Notes under the pieces: generated by a model
Told to the model about the DNA's origin: nothing
The model's database searches: none
What the model saw: the letters and a program-made list of their open reading frames with translations, nothing else
Position numbers and translations under genes: made by a program
Shown here: positions 35,544 through 44,304 of the stretch, piece by piece
How the letters are laid out: every line of letters starts with the position of its first letter
How positions within the stretch are numbered: the first letter of the stretch is position 1
Source of the DNA: Bacteroidota bacterium
GTDB taxonomy: Bacteria > Bacteroidota > Bacteroidia > Chitinophagales > Chitinophagaceae
Direction of reading: 5' to 3'
Assembly (NCBI GenBank): GCA_005798905.1
Contig: SYIK01000005.1
Coordinates: 186,001 to 250,000 of the forward strand
DNA: 64,000 bases

Positions 35544-36740
35544 TTAAAGAGATTCTAAAAATTTAATTAATTTATTTTTATCTGAAGTAGTAAGCCCTTG
35601 GTATTTATTTTTTACTTGTTCTCCTTCCCCTTTGTGTAGTAAAATTGCTTGCTCAATACTTCTTGCTCTTCCGTCATGCATTAAAAAATATTGACCGCCT
35701 TGTGCATTTTTAGACAAACCCAAACCCCAAAGTGGTGGAGTTCTCCACTCATTTGTATTTGCAGATCCTTCGGTATAGCCATCATCAAACTCAGCTCCCA
35801 TATCATGTAATAAAAGATCGGTGTACGGAAAAATATTTTTATTCGACAACACATTAATTGTAGATGGGCCAGTTTTTAATTGTGGTGTATGGCATTTGCC
35901 ACAACCAATTTCTATAAAAACTCTTTTGCCAATAAATACATCCGGATTATTCTGCTCTCGTTGAATTGGTGCTTTCAACGTTTGTAAATAAAACACAAGG
36001 TCATTGATTGTTTGATTCGACACTTCTGGATCAACAATTTGTCCTGAGTAGGTATCAACAAGTTCAAAATTGGAACAAATTCCCATATCTTGATTATATG
36101 CATTTGCTGTTTGTTGTTGCAAATCATACACGCTTGCTTTTTTACCAAATCGTCCAATATATTTTGAATTTTGTTGAATCGCATTCACACGTAGTTTTGT
36201 ATAGCTTGGAATGGTAATCCAATTTGGACGACCGGAAATTCCATCATTATTCAAATCATTTTCATCTGCAAGTGCTAAAATTGTCGCATCAGTTACAGCT
36301 TCTAAAAAACCCAATCCCGTATTTGCCGGCGGTATAAATTTTGAAAATAAAGCACCTGCCGGAATTTGCTCGGGTTGAAATCCTGGAATGGCTCGATGCT
36401 GCAACTGTGGCCCACCTTGGTTTAAGAATTGATTTCCTAAAGTGTTTGTTTGTCCAAATCGAATTAGTGTGCTGAATGCATGCCCTTTTCCATCTCCGGC
36501 ATGACAGCTTTTACAGGAATTAGAAATAAATAAAGGACCCAATCCTTTTTCCGGTGTAAACACTTCACTAAAAAGTGCATCACCGCTTAAAAATATTTTT
36601 AATTGTTCGGTTGATAATCCCAATATTGGCCCATCCAATGTTTCATCATCTTCTGGTGCTTTTGGGAATAATTTTGCACACCCAATTAAACCGATTAAAC
36701 AAAATAAAAAACCAACTACAAATCTAAACTTCTTGCTCAT
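35544..36740 (-). CDS. Di-haem c-type oxidoreductase (DUF1111, 'thiol oxidoreductase-like')
   Basis: The 398-residue lipoprotein (CLIGLIGC near residue 22) has two c-type haem sites, SCKSCHAGDG (~65) and CGKCHTPQLKTG (~285), as in DUF1111 proteins related to MauG and di-haem peroxidases. Other family blocks are FIPPANTGLGFLEAV and the C-terminal HDGRARSIEQAILLHKGEG. ATG at 36740 is chosen over a TTG two codons upstream. It is the first gene of the di-haem/Rieske/porin operon. DUF1111 proteins are often found with iron-uptake genes, so periplasmic iron or thiol oxidation is plausible. The promoter region contains a metal-regulator-like palindrome. Confidence 0.85.
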   Translation of the reverse strand: MSKKFRFVVGFLFCLIGLIGCAKLFPKAPEDDETLDGPILGLSTEQLKIFLSGDALFSEVFTPEKGLGPLFISNSCKSCHAGDGKGHAFSTLIRFGQTNTLGNQFLNQGGPQLQHRAIPGFQPEQIPAGALFSKFIPPANTGLGFLEAVTDATILALADENDLNNDGISGRPNWITIPSYTKLRVNAIQQNSKYIGRFGKKASVYDLQQQTANAYNQDMGICSNFELVDTYSGQIVDPEVSNQTINDLVFYLQTLKAPIQREQNNPDVFIGKRVFIEIGCGKCHTPQLKTGPSTINVLSNKNIFPYTDLLLHDMGAEFDDGYTEGSANTNEWRTPPLWGLGLSKNAQGGQYFLMHDGRARSIEQAILLHKGEGEQVKNKYQGLTTSDKNKLIKFLESL

Positions 36741-36781
36741 TTCCAAAATTACACAAATAATTGGTATTACATTTATTTTTT

Positions 36782-36797
36782 ATTTGGTTAACCAAAT
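36782..36797. promoter_or_regulatory. Palindromic operator between DtxR/MntR-like gene and di-haem operon
   Basis: ATTTGGTTAACCAAAT is a perfect 16-bp palindrome lying 35 bp upstream of the regulator ATG and 41 bp upstream of the divergent di-haem gene start. Size and position fit an operator for the adjacent DtxR/MntR-family protein, allowing autoregulation and control of the divergent operon. Binding is inferred. Confidence 0.7.
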
Positions 36798-36832
36798 TTT
36801 TAAATATTAGCATTCCTTCGTATTTTTACTTG

Positions 36833-37501
36833 ATGGCTCACTTTACACACCACTCAGAAGAAAATTACCTGAAAACACTTTATAAGTTGCGTTCAAATCA
36901 GGTAAAAAAAATGAACAACACAACTCTTGCCAAAGAATTGGACTTAAATCCTGCGACTGTATTAGAAATGGTGCGCAAATTGGCAGTTAAAAAATTGGTT
37001 CAGATTTTATCAGATAAATCAATTCGACTTACAGAAAAAGGCGAAAAGAAAGCGCTACTTATTATTAGAAAACATCGACTTTGGGAAGTTTTTCTCACAG
37101 AAAAATTACAATACAACTGGAATGAAGTTCATGTATTGGCTGAACAATTGGAGCATATTGAAAGTGTAGACTTGGTTGACCGATTAGATGCATTTCTAAA
37201 ATTCCCAACTGTTGATCCTCACGGTGATCCTATTCCCGACAAAAATGGAAATCTAAAAATCAAAACAACCATTTCTCTCGATAAAGCTTTAATTAAAAAA
37301 AATTATACCATCGTAAATCTTGCAGATACAAATGATATTTTTCTTCAATATCTTGGAGAATTAAAAATTAAACCGGGAATAAAACTTAAACTTTTAAATC
37401 GGAATGAATACGACGCTACTGTTTCTGTAATCATTTCAAAAAAAACACTTCAACTAAGCAATAAAGTTGCTAAAAATATTTTGTTGGAGTTGGTTAATTA
37501 A
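36833..37501 (+). CDS. DtxR/MntR-family metal-dependent transcriptional regulator
   Basis: The 222-residue protein has an N-terminal winged helix (~8-65: ENYLKTLYKL, LAKELDLNPATVLEMVRKL), a dimerisation/metal domain (~70-140: KHRLWEVFL, HVLAEQLEHIES) and a C-terminal FeoA/SH3-like domain (~150-222). In HVLAEQLEH the position that is Cys102 in DtxR is Glu, as in manganese-responsive MntR. The N-terminal acidic ligands of MntR look replaced (EENYLK), so metal choice is open. ATG at 36833 is preferred; the longer frame would run through the palindromic operator. Its end overlaps the convergent tlpA-like gene by 8 bp. Confidence 0.9.
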   Translation: MAHFTHHSEENYLKTLYKLRSNQVKKMNNTTLAKELDLNPATVLEMVRKLAVKKLVQILSDKSIRLTEKGEKKALLIIRKHRLWEVFLTEKLQYNWNEVHVLAEQLEHIESVDLVDRLDAFLKFPTVDPHGDPIPDKNGNLKIKTTISLDKALIKKNYTIVNLADTNDIFLQYLGELKIKPGIKLKLLNRNEYDATVSVIISKKTLQLSNKVAKNILLELVN

Positions 37502-37991
37502 GTTCTAATAGTTGCTTAATCATTTTTTCAAGATTACTATAAGTTAAATCTGACGCAACAACATTCCCATTTTTATCAATTAAAAAAGAAGAGGGAATTG
37601 CTTCAATATTCCATTTCATTGCAGCAATGGCATCCCAACCGTTTTTATCTATTACTTGTAGCCAAGTTATTTTATCTTTTGCAATAGCTTTTTTCCAATC
37701 TATACTATTTTCATCTAAAGAAACGCCCAATATTTCAAAACCTGCATCTTTATATTTTGCATACAATTTTAGCAACTGCTTATTGGCAGCGCGACAAGGC
37801 GCACACCAAGATGCCCAAAAATCAAGTAAAAAAACTTTCCCTTTTAAAGAAGATAATTGAATAGTTGAATCTTTTTGCAATGACGGCAAACTAAAATCCA
37901 GCGAAGGATTTGTAATATTCGGCAGATTTATTTGTGCATTTGCAACTTGTCCAAACAGTAAAATTGCAGCGATTATTATTTTTGCTTTCAT
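37494..37991 (-). CDS. TlpA-like periplasmic thioredoxin
   Basis: The 165-residue protein has a signal peptide (VANAQ, residue ~20) and a TlpA/ResA thioredoxin fold with active site WASWCAPCRAAN (~58-69) and the cis-Pro region IEAIPSSFLIDKNG. It likely reduces disulfides in periplasmic proteins, for example during cytochrome c maturation. It follows a large porin-like gene by 6 bp on the same strand. Confidence 0.9.
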   Translation of the reverse strand: MKAKIIIAAILLFGQVANAQINLPNITNPSLDFSLPSLQKDSTIQLSSLKGKVFLLDFWASWCAPCRAANKQLLKLYAKYKDAGFEILGVSLDENSIDWKKAIAKDKITWLQVIDKNGWDAIAAMKWNIEAIPSSFLIDKNGNVVASDLTYSNLEKMIKQLLELN

Positions 37992-37997
37992 TGAATT

Positions 37998-40022
37998 TTA
38001 ATTTACAAAACTCCAATAAATTCCTAACCGTAAATTAAGCCCGGGATAAGGATAATTTGGCGCGGCTAAACTATTATTCAAAAATCCAAAACCATTTTTT
38101 GTAGAAACTGAATTCAAATTTTCGGCTCTCACAAAAGCGCTAAAACTCCTTATTCGAAAATGAAAATATCCAGAAACATCAGGAAGATTGCTGACAGTTA
38201 CCGTGTTTTGATAAAAATATTTTCCAAAAATTGGCGAATAACTATCTGCTTTATACGCAGTGTGGTAGCGAGATTCAACGCCAAACGAAACATTCAAATT
38301 TTTAATCCCAAGCGTTCCTTCGTATCCCATTCGATTTTTTAAAAAAAGCACAGGAACATTTATTGGAGCCTGAGCTGATTTTTGTTGCAAATGAATTTCT
38401 GCATTCCAAATCCAATTTTTTTTGATGTGAATTTTTTTCTCGATGGAAACATGCAGCAAATTAAATAAAGTTGCTTCTTGCATTAATTTGTAATAATCTC
38501 GGACATAAGTATAATTACTTATAACATAATAATTTCCGGAAACTTTTACATCAAACTTGGGCACAAAAAAAGAAACCAAAAATTGGGTGGTGAATTCTTT
38601 TTTAAATTCTTTTACTGCATCCAAATAAAAACTGCTTCGATTGTTAAATAAAAAAGAAGGAGTTTGAATTGCATTGCTAAATCCTAATTCCAAATAGGAT
38701 TTATTTTTTCCTGTAAATCTTTTTAAATTAATGGAAGAATGATAATCACCAGCATTTAATCCCGTTAAATAAAAAGCACCAGCAACAGCCATATCCCACT
38801 TTTTATTTTTTGTTTTATTTAGATAAGCTCCGTGAACAGAAAGATTGTAATAAGAATGAGCATTTTTTCCCAATGTTGCCTGAAGATTTTGAATTCGAAT
38901 TCCTGCTTTTAAAAACTGCAATAAATTTTTCGCATCGGGATATTGATAGATGGAAAATTCATTCATTACTTCTTTCCATTCATCTCGTTTGGAAACTGAA
39001 TCGAATGCAGAAGAAATACTAAATCCGTATTTTGATTTATAGTACAAAGAATCAGCTGCAAAATCAAAAAAATTAAATCGGTAACTGTTGTATTGAAAAT
39101 TATGTTCAAATCGAAGTCGTGGATAAAACAGCGGAATAACCGTACTATCACTCACCAAAGAATCTTTTTTACCAAAATCGTATTGTTGACGAATGGAAAA
39201 GCTAAAATCATTGTAACGATTACCTGTACTCATTTTTGGAGCAATAAAATTTCGACTGTAAGGTGCATCAATTCCCAATTGCGTTGGAATCGTAAATCGA
39301 TCTTTGGAATAAATAGGATCATCTAAATAATTTTTATCGTCTTTTATTCCGCCGTTTTCCTCTGCTTGTAATCGATTGGAAAGAATTACCAAATAATTAT
39401 TATAGCGTTTATTTACAGATTGAAACCAGGAAGTCAACAAGTAATTATTGTGATTTGTTTTTTGATTTTTAAATGTTCCGGGTGAACTAATTAACCGATA
39501 TTGAAAAAGTACATTCCAATTTGGTTTAATATTTTGTGTATGTTGAACTTCAATTATTTGTTCCGTACTTCCACCTAAATGGTAGGCCAACTCCGTGTAA
39601 GGTCGTGTAGAATTAAAGAAACGAACATCTTGCAGTTTCCAACGATAAACATCAAAAGCGTGAAAACCAAAATCTAACCCACTATTAATTTCTGGAGAAA
39701 ATAAAATTGATTTTGTAGCCGTTCCAAGATTTCCTAAAAAAATATGATGCGCTGGTATGGGAAATCTTTTTGTAAAATCAGAAATAGATGAATCCAGTTT
39801 GAATGATTGTATCGACGATGCAAATTGGTAAGTGATGGTAATTGAATCTTCCAAATAATTTCTTCGTTCCAAACTATCTGTACTTTGCCCCCCACTCAGT
39901 GCATTTCTCAAACCATTTGCTACGTTACTACCTGGGAAAGAAGGCATTCCTCCGCCTACTGACTTTGGCATATTTCTTGGTCTTTCCTGTGCAGCAAGTA
40001 GCGTTGAAAATATGATTGCCAA
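37998..40022 (-). CDS. Large outer-membrane porin-like beta-barrel protein
   Basis: The protein of at least 674 residues has a signal peptide ending near LLAAQE and a barrel region ending in an aromatic strand (LRLGIYWSFVN). It resembles the Bacteroidetes putative porin family (PF14121-like), with a Pro/Ser/Gly-rich N-terminal stretch (ERPRNMPKSVGGGMPSFPG). The first conventional start is TTG at 40022, yet upstream codons in frame give LLKKIKSYFLFLAIIFSTLL, clearly the positive N-region of the signal peptide. The true start is therefore upstream, possibly a CTG or ATT codon. The substrate is unknown. Confidence 0.72.
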   Translation of the reverse strand: MAIIFSTLLAAQERPRNMPKSVGGGMPSFPGSNVANGLRNALSGGQSTDSLERRNYLEDSITITYQFASSIQSFKLDSSISDFTKRFPIPAHHIFLGNLGTATKSILFSPEINSGLDFGFHAFDVYRWKLQDVRFFNSTRPYTELAYHLGGSTEQIIEVQHTQNIKPNWNVLFQYRLISSPGTFKNQKTNHNNYLLTSWFQSVNKRYNNYLVILSNRLQAEENGGIKDDKNYLDDPIYSKDRFTIPTQLGIDAPYSRNFIAPKMSTGNRYNDFSFSIRQQYDFGKKDSLVSDSTVIPLFYPRLRFEHNFQYNSYRFNFFDFAADSLYYKSKYGFSISSAFDSVSKRDEWKEVMNEFSIYQYPDAKNLLQFLKAGIRIQNLQATLGKNAHSYYNLSVHGAYLNKTKNKKWDMAVAGAFYLTGLNAGDYHSSINLKRFTGKNKSYLELGFSNAIQTPSFLFNNRSSFYLDAVKEFKKEFTTQFLVSFFVPKFDVKVSGNYYVISNYTYVRDYYKLMQEATLFNLLHVSIEKKIHIKKNWIWNAEIHLQQKSAQAPINVPVLFLKNRMGYEGTLGIKNLNVSFGVESRYHTAYKADSYSPIFGKYFYQNTVTVSNLPDVSGYFHFRIRSFSAFVRAENLNSVSTKNGFGFLNNSLAAPNYPYPGLNLRLGIYWSFVN

Positions 40023-40111
40023 AAAAAGAAAATATGATTTGATTTTTTTCAGAAGACTCGTAATTATTTTTTTGCCGACTGCAATTTAATTGAATGGCAG
40101 AAATGAAAATG

Positions 40112-40936
40112 TTAAAGTGTCGCTATCAGTTCCTTAAAAATAGAAGCAAGTTTTGGTTCTGCAGCTTTTGCAAAATGCAGTACTTCCTCATGAGTTATAA
40201 TATTTTCATCTTCACGAATTCCCAAATCGGTAATTACACTTGCTGCAAAAACAGCAATTCCCATGTGATTTGCAGCAATACATTCTTGAACTGTACTCAT
40301 TCCCACTGCATCGGCGCCCATAATTTTTATCATTTTATATTCTGCTCGCGTTTCGTAAGAAGGTCCGGTAACCCCAAAATATACACCTTCATGAACATCA
40401 ATATTTAAACGAGCTGCAATTGCTTTTGCTTTTTGCAACAAGTCTTTTTTATACGGTTCACTCATGTCCGGAAAACGAACCCCAAGTTCATCAATATTTT
40501 TTCCGATTAATGGGTTTACCATTTGAGTAGAAATATGATCGTTAATCAACATGATATCCCCCACATTAAATTTTGAATTTACGCCACCCGCAGCATTTGT
40601 AAGCAAAAGTGTTTTTACACCCAACATTCCCAATACACGAATCGGGAAAATGATGTCTTGCGCAGAATAGCCTTCGTAATAATGAAAGCGCCCAGCCATA
40701 CAGATCACATTTTTACCGGCTAATTTTCCAAAAATTAATTTCCCATGGTGACCCTCAACTGTAGAAACTGGGAAATGCGGAATTTCTTGGTACTTAATTT
40801 CAAATTCAACTTCAATTTCGTGAATGAAATTTCCCAATCCACTTCCAAGAACTACACCAATTTCGGAATGATTGCTATTTTTTTCTTTCAAAAATGAAAC
40901 CGCTTCCTTTAATTTTTTCAAAATATCATTCGACAT
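40112..40936 (-). CDS. Purine nucleoside phosphorylase
   Basis: The 274-residue protein belongs to the trimeric PNP family. It has the phosphate-binding GSGLGNF (~28-34), GRFHYYEGY (~80), TNAAGGVN (~110, base site) and GADAVGMSTVQE (~205). It splits inosine and guanosine to bases and ribose-1-phosphate in purine salvage. ATG at 40936 is used; a GTG eight codons upstream lies in the AT-rich leader and is less likely. Confidence 0.93.
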   Translation of the reverse strand: MSNDILKKLKEAVSFLKEKNSNHSEIGVVLGSGLGNFIHEIEVEFEIKYQEIPHFPVSTVEGHHGKLIFGKLAGKNVICMAGRFHYYEGYSAQDIIFPIRVLGMLGVKTLLLTNAAGGVNSKFNVGDIMLINDHISTQMVNPLIGKNIDELGVRFPDMSEPYKKDLLQKAKAIAARLNIDVHEGVYFGVTGPSYETRAEYKMIKIMGADAVGMSTVQECIAANHMGIAVFAASVITDLGIREDENIITHEEVLHFAKAAEPKLASIFKELIATL

Positions 40937-41035
40937 AAATACAAATATAGCTTTTAACACTTAAAAATTATTCCGCAAAGTTGGCTGAGGTTCTAGTCAC
41001 TGAACTTGCCGAAGTGTCGAATGGTCGGAAAATGA

Positions 41036-41216
41036 TGCTAAAGCAAAAACTATTTTAAGAAATATTATTTTATCTGTTTGCTAAAGCAAACAGCAATGGA
41101 TGTATGAATAAATGAAGCATCAATTTATTGCTGTCAGTTTCAACTGACTGATAAGAAAAGAAATAATTGTTTTTGGCTTTAGCCTCATAAAAAAATAAAC
41201 TTGATTTGCTAAAGCA
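41036..41216. repeat. REP-like cluster of short palindromes upstream of sucC
   Basis: Within 180 bp there are three copies of TGCTAAAGCA (41036-41045, 41079-41088, 41207-41216); the middle one lies in a perfect 8-bp stem (41074-41093). GTCAGTTTCAACTGAC (41133-41148) and GGCTTTAGCC (41175-41184) are also perfect inverted repeats. The whole stretch from 40961 to 41321 holds no gene. This looks like a REP/REPIN-type repeat array rather than an operator. Confidence 0.7.
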
Positions 41217-41297
41217 TACTGTGCTGCCATAAACTGCACCGCGCTGATGTCGAATTGAACAATAAAAATTCCCAAAACAAATTTTAAAAGTAAAAAC

Positions 41298-41305
41298 TAT
41301 CTTCG
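41298..41305 (+). promoter_or_regulatory. Possible -7 element for sucC
   Basis: TATCTTCG is a one-mismatch TAnnTTTG element 16 bp upstream of the sucC ATG, just after the REP-like array. Confidence 0.45.
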
Positions 41306-41321
41306 CGAAAATTTCTAACAA

Positions 41322-42533
41322 ATGAACCTTCACGAATACCAAGCCAAAGAACTTTTAAAGAAATTCAATGTTCCTGTTCAAGAAGGCGTTGCATGCAGTT
41401 CGGTGCACGAAGCAGAAGAAGCATATCGCCAAATCAAGACGCAATTTGGAAGTCCATTTGCAGTTGTAAAAGCGCAAATTCATGCTGGTGGTCGCGGAAA
41501 AGGAACAATTAAAGAAACAGGAATTAATGGGGTGAAAGTGGGGAAATCAATTGACGACATTACTGAATTTTCTCAAAAAATACTTGGAGGTACTTTAGTA
41601 ACAATACAAACTGGTGCAGCTGGAAAAGTTGTAAATAAAATATTGGTAACACAAGACATGTATTACGATGGTCCAAGTGAAAGAAAAGAATTTTATTTAT
41701 CTATTTTGCTCGATCGAAGCAAAGGACAGAATGTTATCATTTACAGTACAGAAGGCGGAATGAATATTGAAGAAATTGCACACAATACTCCCGAAAAAAT
41801 TTTTAAAGAATGGGTTAATCCTTCCGGAGGTTTACTCTCTTTTCAAGCAAGAAAAATTGCATTTAATCTTGGTTTGAGTGGAGAAGCTTTTAAAAACTGT
41901 GTGAAATTTGTTACCAATCTTTACAAAGCTTATGTAAATCTTGATTGTGGAATGTTGGAAATAAACCCACTTTTCAAAGCAGCCGATGATAAAATAGTTG
42001 CGGTAGATTGCAAAATGAATATTGACGACAATGCGTTGATTCGCCATTCAGATTTAGCAAGTATGAGCGATACGAATGAAGAAGATCCAACGGAAGTTGA
42101 AGCAGGAAAATACAATTTGAATTTTGTAAAATTGGATGGCAATGTGGGTTGTATGGTAAACGGCGCTGGATTAGCAATGGCTACGATGGACATGATAAAA
42201 TTGAGTGGTGGCGAACCGGCAAATTTTTTAGACGTTGGCGGTTCTGCAAATGCGCAAACAGTTGAAGCTGGTTTTAAAATTATTTTAAAAGACCCTGCAG
42301 TAAAAGCAATTCTAATAAATATTTTTGGTGGAATTGTCCGTTGCGATCGCGTTGCACAAGGTGTAATTGACGCTTATAAAAATATGGGAAATATTAATGT
42401 ACCCATCATCGTTCGTTTGCAAGGAACAAATGCTGATCAAGCAAAAAAAATAATTGACGAAAGCGGATTGAAAGTACAAAGCGCAATTTTACTAAGCGAA
42501 GCTGCAGACTTAGTAAAAAAAGCTGTTGCTTAA
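41322..42533 (+). CDS. sucC: Succinate-CoA ligase (ADP-forming) beta subunit
   Basis: The 403-residue protein has an ATP-grasp domain beginning NLHEYQAKELLKKFNVPV, with KAQIHAGGRGKG (~45-56) for nucleotide binding. The C-terminal CoA-ligase domain contains GGSANAQTVEAGF and NIFGGIVRCD. It makes succinate and ATP from succinyl-CoA in the TCA cycle with SucD, which is not adjacent here. Length is normal. Confidence 0.96.
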   Translation: MNLHEYQAKELLKKFNVPVQEGVACSSVHEAEEAYRQIKTQFGSPFAVVKAQIHAGGRGKGTIKETGINGVKVGKSIDDITEFSQKILGGTLVTIQTGAAGKVVNKILVTQDMYYDGPSERKEFYLSILLDRSKGQNVIIYSTEGGMNIEEIAHNTPEKIFKEWVNPSGGLLSFQARKIAFNLGLSGEAFKNCVKFVTNLYKAYVNLDCGMLEINPLFKAADDKIVAVDCKMNIDDNALIRHSDLASMSDTNEEDPTEVEAGKYNLNFVKLDGNVGCMVNGAGLAMATMDMIKLSGGEPANFLDVGGSANAQTVEAGFKIILKDPAVKAILINIFGGIVRCDRVAQGVIDAYKNMGNINVPIIVRLQGTNADQAKKIIDESGLKVQSAILLSEAADLVKKAVA

Positions 42534-42546
42534 ATTCAAAATAAGA

Positions 42547-43023
42547 ATGGCAGAAGATTTACAAATTGCAAAAGGAACAAAACAAGCACAATACGAATCT
42601 TTAATTCCACAAATAACAGGATTGCTTGCCGGCGAAACTGACTTAATTGCAAATTTGGCAAATGTTGCTGCTGCATTAAAAGTACAATTTTCCTGGTTTT
42701 GGGTTGGATTTTATTTAGTTAAAAACGACGAATTGGTGCTTGGGCCATTTCAAGGTCCGGTTGCGTGCACACGTATAAAAAAAGGAAGAGGCGTTTGCGG
42801 AGCAAGTTGGGAAAAAGCCAAAACGTTGATTGTTCCCGATGTTGAAAAATTTCCAGGACATATTGCTTGCAGTAGTTTATCAAAATCTGAAATTGTTGTT
42901 CCTGTTTTTCTCAATGAGAAAGTAATTGCAATTTTGGATGTGGATAGTGAACTGCTCAATCAATTCGATGAAACGGATCAACATTATTTAGAAAAAATAA
43001 TTGCACTTGTAAATTTTAATTGA
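42547..43023 (+). CDS. Free methionine-(R)-sulfoxide reductase (GAF domain)
   Basis: The 158-residue single-GAF-domain protein has the fRMsr cysteine pattern: PVACTRIKKGRGVCG and HIACSSLSKSEIVVP. WFWVGFYLV and LDVDSELLNQFDE are also typical. It reduces free Met-R-sulfoxide in the cytoplasm. ATG at 42547 avoids overlap with sucC. It is 13 bp after sucC and 7 bp before the GNAT gene, so the three may be co-transcribed. Confidence 0.92.
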   Translation: MAEDLQIAKGTKQAQYESLIPQITGLLAGETDLIANLANVAAALKVQFSWFWVGFYLVKNDELVLGPFQGPVACTRIKKGRGVCGASWEKAKTLIVPDVEKFPGHIACSSLSKSEIVVPVFLNEKVIAILDVDSELLNQFDETDQHYLEKIIALVNFN

Positions 43024-43030
43024 AATAAAA

Positions 43031-43531
43031 ATGAGCAACGCTCCTATTTCCGAAATTAAAATTCGAAATATTCAATCAAGCGATAATGCTGCATTGGCAA
43101 AAATTGTACGCGATACTTTGGTTGAATTTGGTGCTAATCATCCAAACACAGTTTATTACGATTCAAGAACTGATTTTTTATACGAAAGTTTTCAAACGCC
43201 GCGCTCTACTTATTTTGTAGCAGAAAAAAACGAAAAAATACTTGGTGGTGGCGGCATTTACCCTACTTTGAATTTGCCGGAAAATACTTGCGAGTTAGTA
43301 AAAATGTATTTATTGCCAGAAGCAAGAGGAATCGGTCTTGGAAGAATTTTGATTGAAAAATGTTTACAAGCAGCCGAAGAAAACGGTTACAAATATGTTT
43401 ATTTAGAAACAATGCCAGAACTGAAACAAGCATTAACTATTTATGCAAAATTTGGTTTCAATTATTTAAAAGCACCAATGGGAAATAGTGGACATTCGGG
43501 ATGTAGTATGTGGATGATACGGAACCTGTAA
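43031..43531 (+). CDS. GNAT-family N-acetyltransferase
   Basis: The 166-residue GNAT protein has acetyl-CoA binding motif EARGIGLGRILIEKCL (~98-113), the preceding strand CELVKMYLLPE and a C-terminal KFGFNYLKAP. The substrate is not evident. It is the last gene of a likely sucC-fRMsr-GNAT run and converges with a lipoprotein gene. Confidence 0.88.
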   Translation: MSNAPISEIKIRNIQSSDNAALAKIVRDTLVEFGANHPNTVYYDSRTDFLYESFQTPRSTYFVAEKNEKILGGGGIYPTLNLPENTCELVKMYLLPEARGIGLGRILIEKCLQAAEENGYKYVYLETMPELKQALTIYAKFGFNYLKAPMGNSGHSGCSMWMIRNL

Positions 43532-43632
43532 ATTACTTAAGCCTACTCAATAAAATAGTAATCAAACTTGCCGATTTTCATAAAATTCGAAAATCATTTA
43601 AACAGTTTTATTTCATTATTTACATAACCCTG

Positions 43633-44238
43633 TTAACACTTTTTACCACATACTCTCGTTTTAGAAAGCCCTACACTAACTTGCACAGTGGCACAAGTGT
43701 AAGGCCCAGGAAGATTAGCACTTAAATAAGCTGCTACAGCCGCTGTAACACAAGCTTGTGGATTGTTTGAATTATCGCAAACTGCTAATTCTGTATAGCC
43801 AGCTGGGTAAGCAGCAGCATCACCATCACCACCTTCCTCTTCTACTCTTACATAGGTTTTAGTACCCTTATCCCAAACAAAGCCATAAGATAACTCCGTA
43901 TTTTTTTCATTAAAAAAGTAATAACTGGTTATAACTGCTTTATTTTTTGAAAAATTAATTGTAATTGCAACATTTGAAATACTCGGTGTATCCACAATTA
44001 TTTCTCTAAATTCACTAATCATTAGATTAACCGGATTATTCAGTTTACTACTCATATCTTTCATATTGTCATACTCAAGAAATAGTAGTTCATTGCCAGG
44101 TCTACCATATTTCAAATCAAGATCAAACTTCATAGTGCTAAAATCAACAACTACAGCAGTTTCATCTCTCTTATAACAAGTAAAAAACAAAATACTCGAA
44201 ACAGCAATTACGCTTACTGTGATAAATATTTTTTTCAT
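43633..44238 (-). CDS. Unknown lipoprotein
   Basis: The 201-residue protein has a lipoprotein signal (ILFFTC, Cys21) and no recognisable domain. The C-terminal ~60 residues are Ala/Gly-rich with four cysteines (one each in AVCDN, QACVT, YTCATV and RVCGKKC, the last with two), suggesting disulfides in an extracellular domain. A run of nine C (nine G on the coding strand) lies 30 bp upstream of the start, in the promoter spacer. It sits where atpB would be expected after the AtpI-like genes. Confidence 0.65.
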   Translation of the reverse strand: MKKIFITVSVIAVSSILFFTCYKRDETAVVVDFSTMKFDLDLKYGRPGNELLFLEYDNMKDMSSKLNNPVNLMISEFREIIVDTPSISNVAITINFSKNKAVITSYYFFNEKNTELSYGFVWDKGTKTYVRVEEEGGDGDAAAYPAGYTELAVCDNSNNPQACVTAAVAAYLSANLPGPYTCATVQVSVGLSKTRVCGKKC

Positions 44239-44267
44239 AGGATATAATTTTGTAATATGAAGTTACA

Positions 44268-44276
44268 CCCCCCCCC
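44268..44276 (-). repeat. Homopolymeric tract (C9/G9) in the lipoprotein promoter
   Basis: Nine consecutive C on the plus strand (G9 on the transcribed strand) in an otherwise AT-rich region. Downstream on the minus strand is TAACTTCA, similar to TAnnTTTG; upstream is TTTG about 22 bp away. Tract-length changes would alter the -33/-7 spacing, the classic layout for phase-variable promoters. Confidence 0.6.
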
Positions 44277-44304
44277 TAACACTAATCCAAATAATTTATC
44301 TGAC

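Noticed and set aside
36761-36832. 24-codon N-terminal extension of the DtxR-like protein
   Set aside because: It would be translated through the palindromic operator and gives a hydrophobic extension unlike DtxR proteins; ATG at 36833 fits the family.
41070-41342. 90-codon reverse frame upstream of sucC
   Set aside because: It lies over the palindrome array, has low complexity and overlaps the sucC start.
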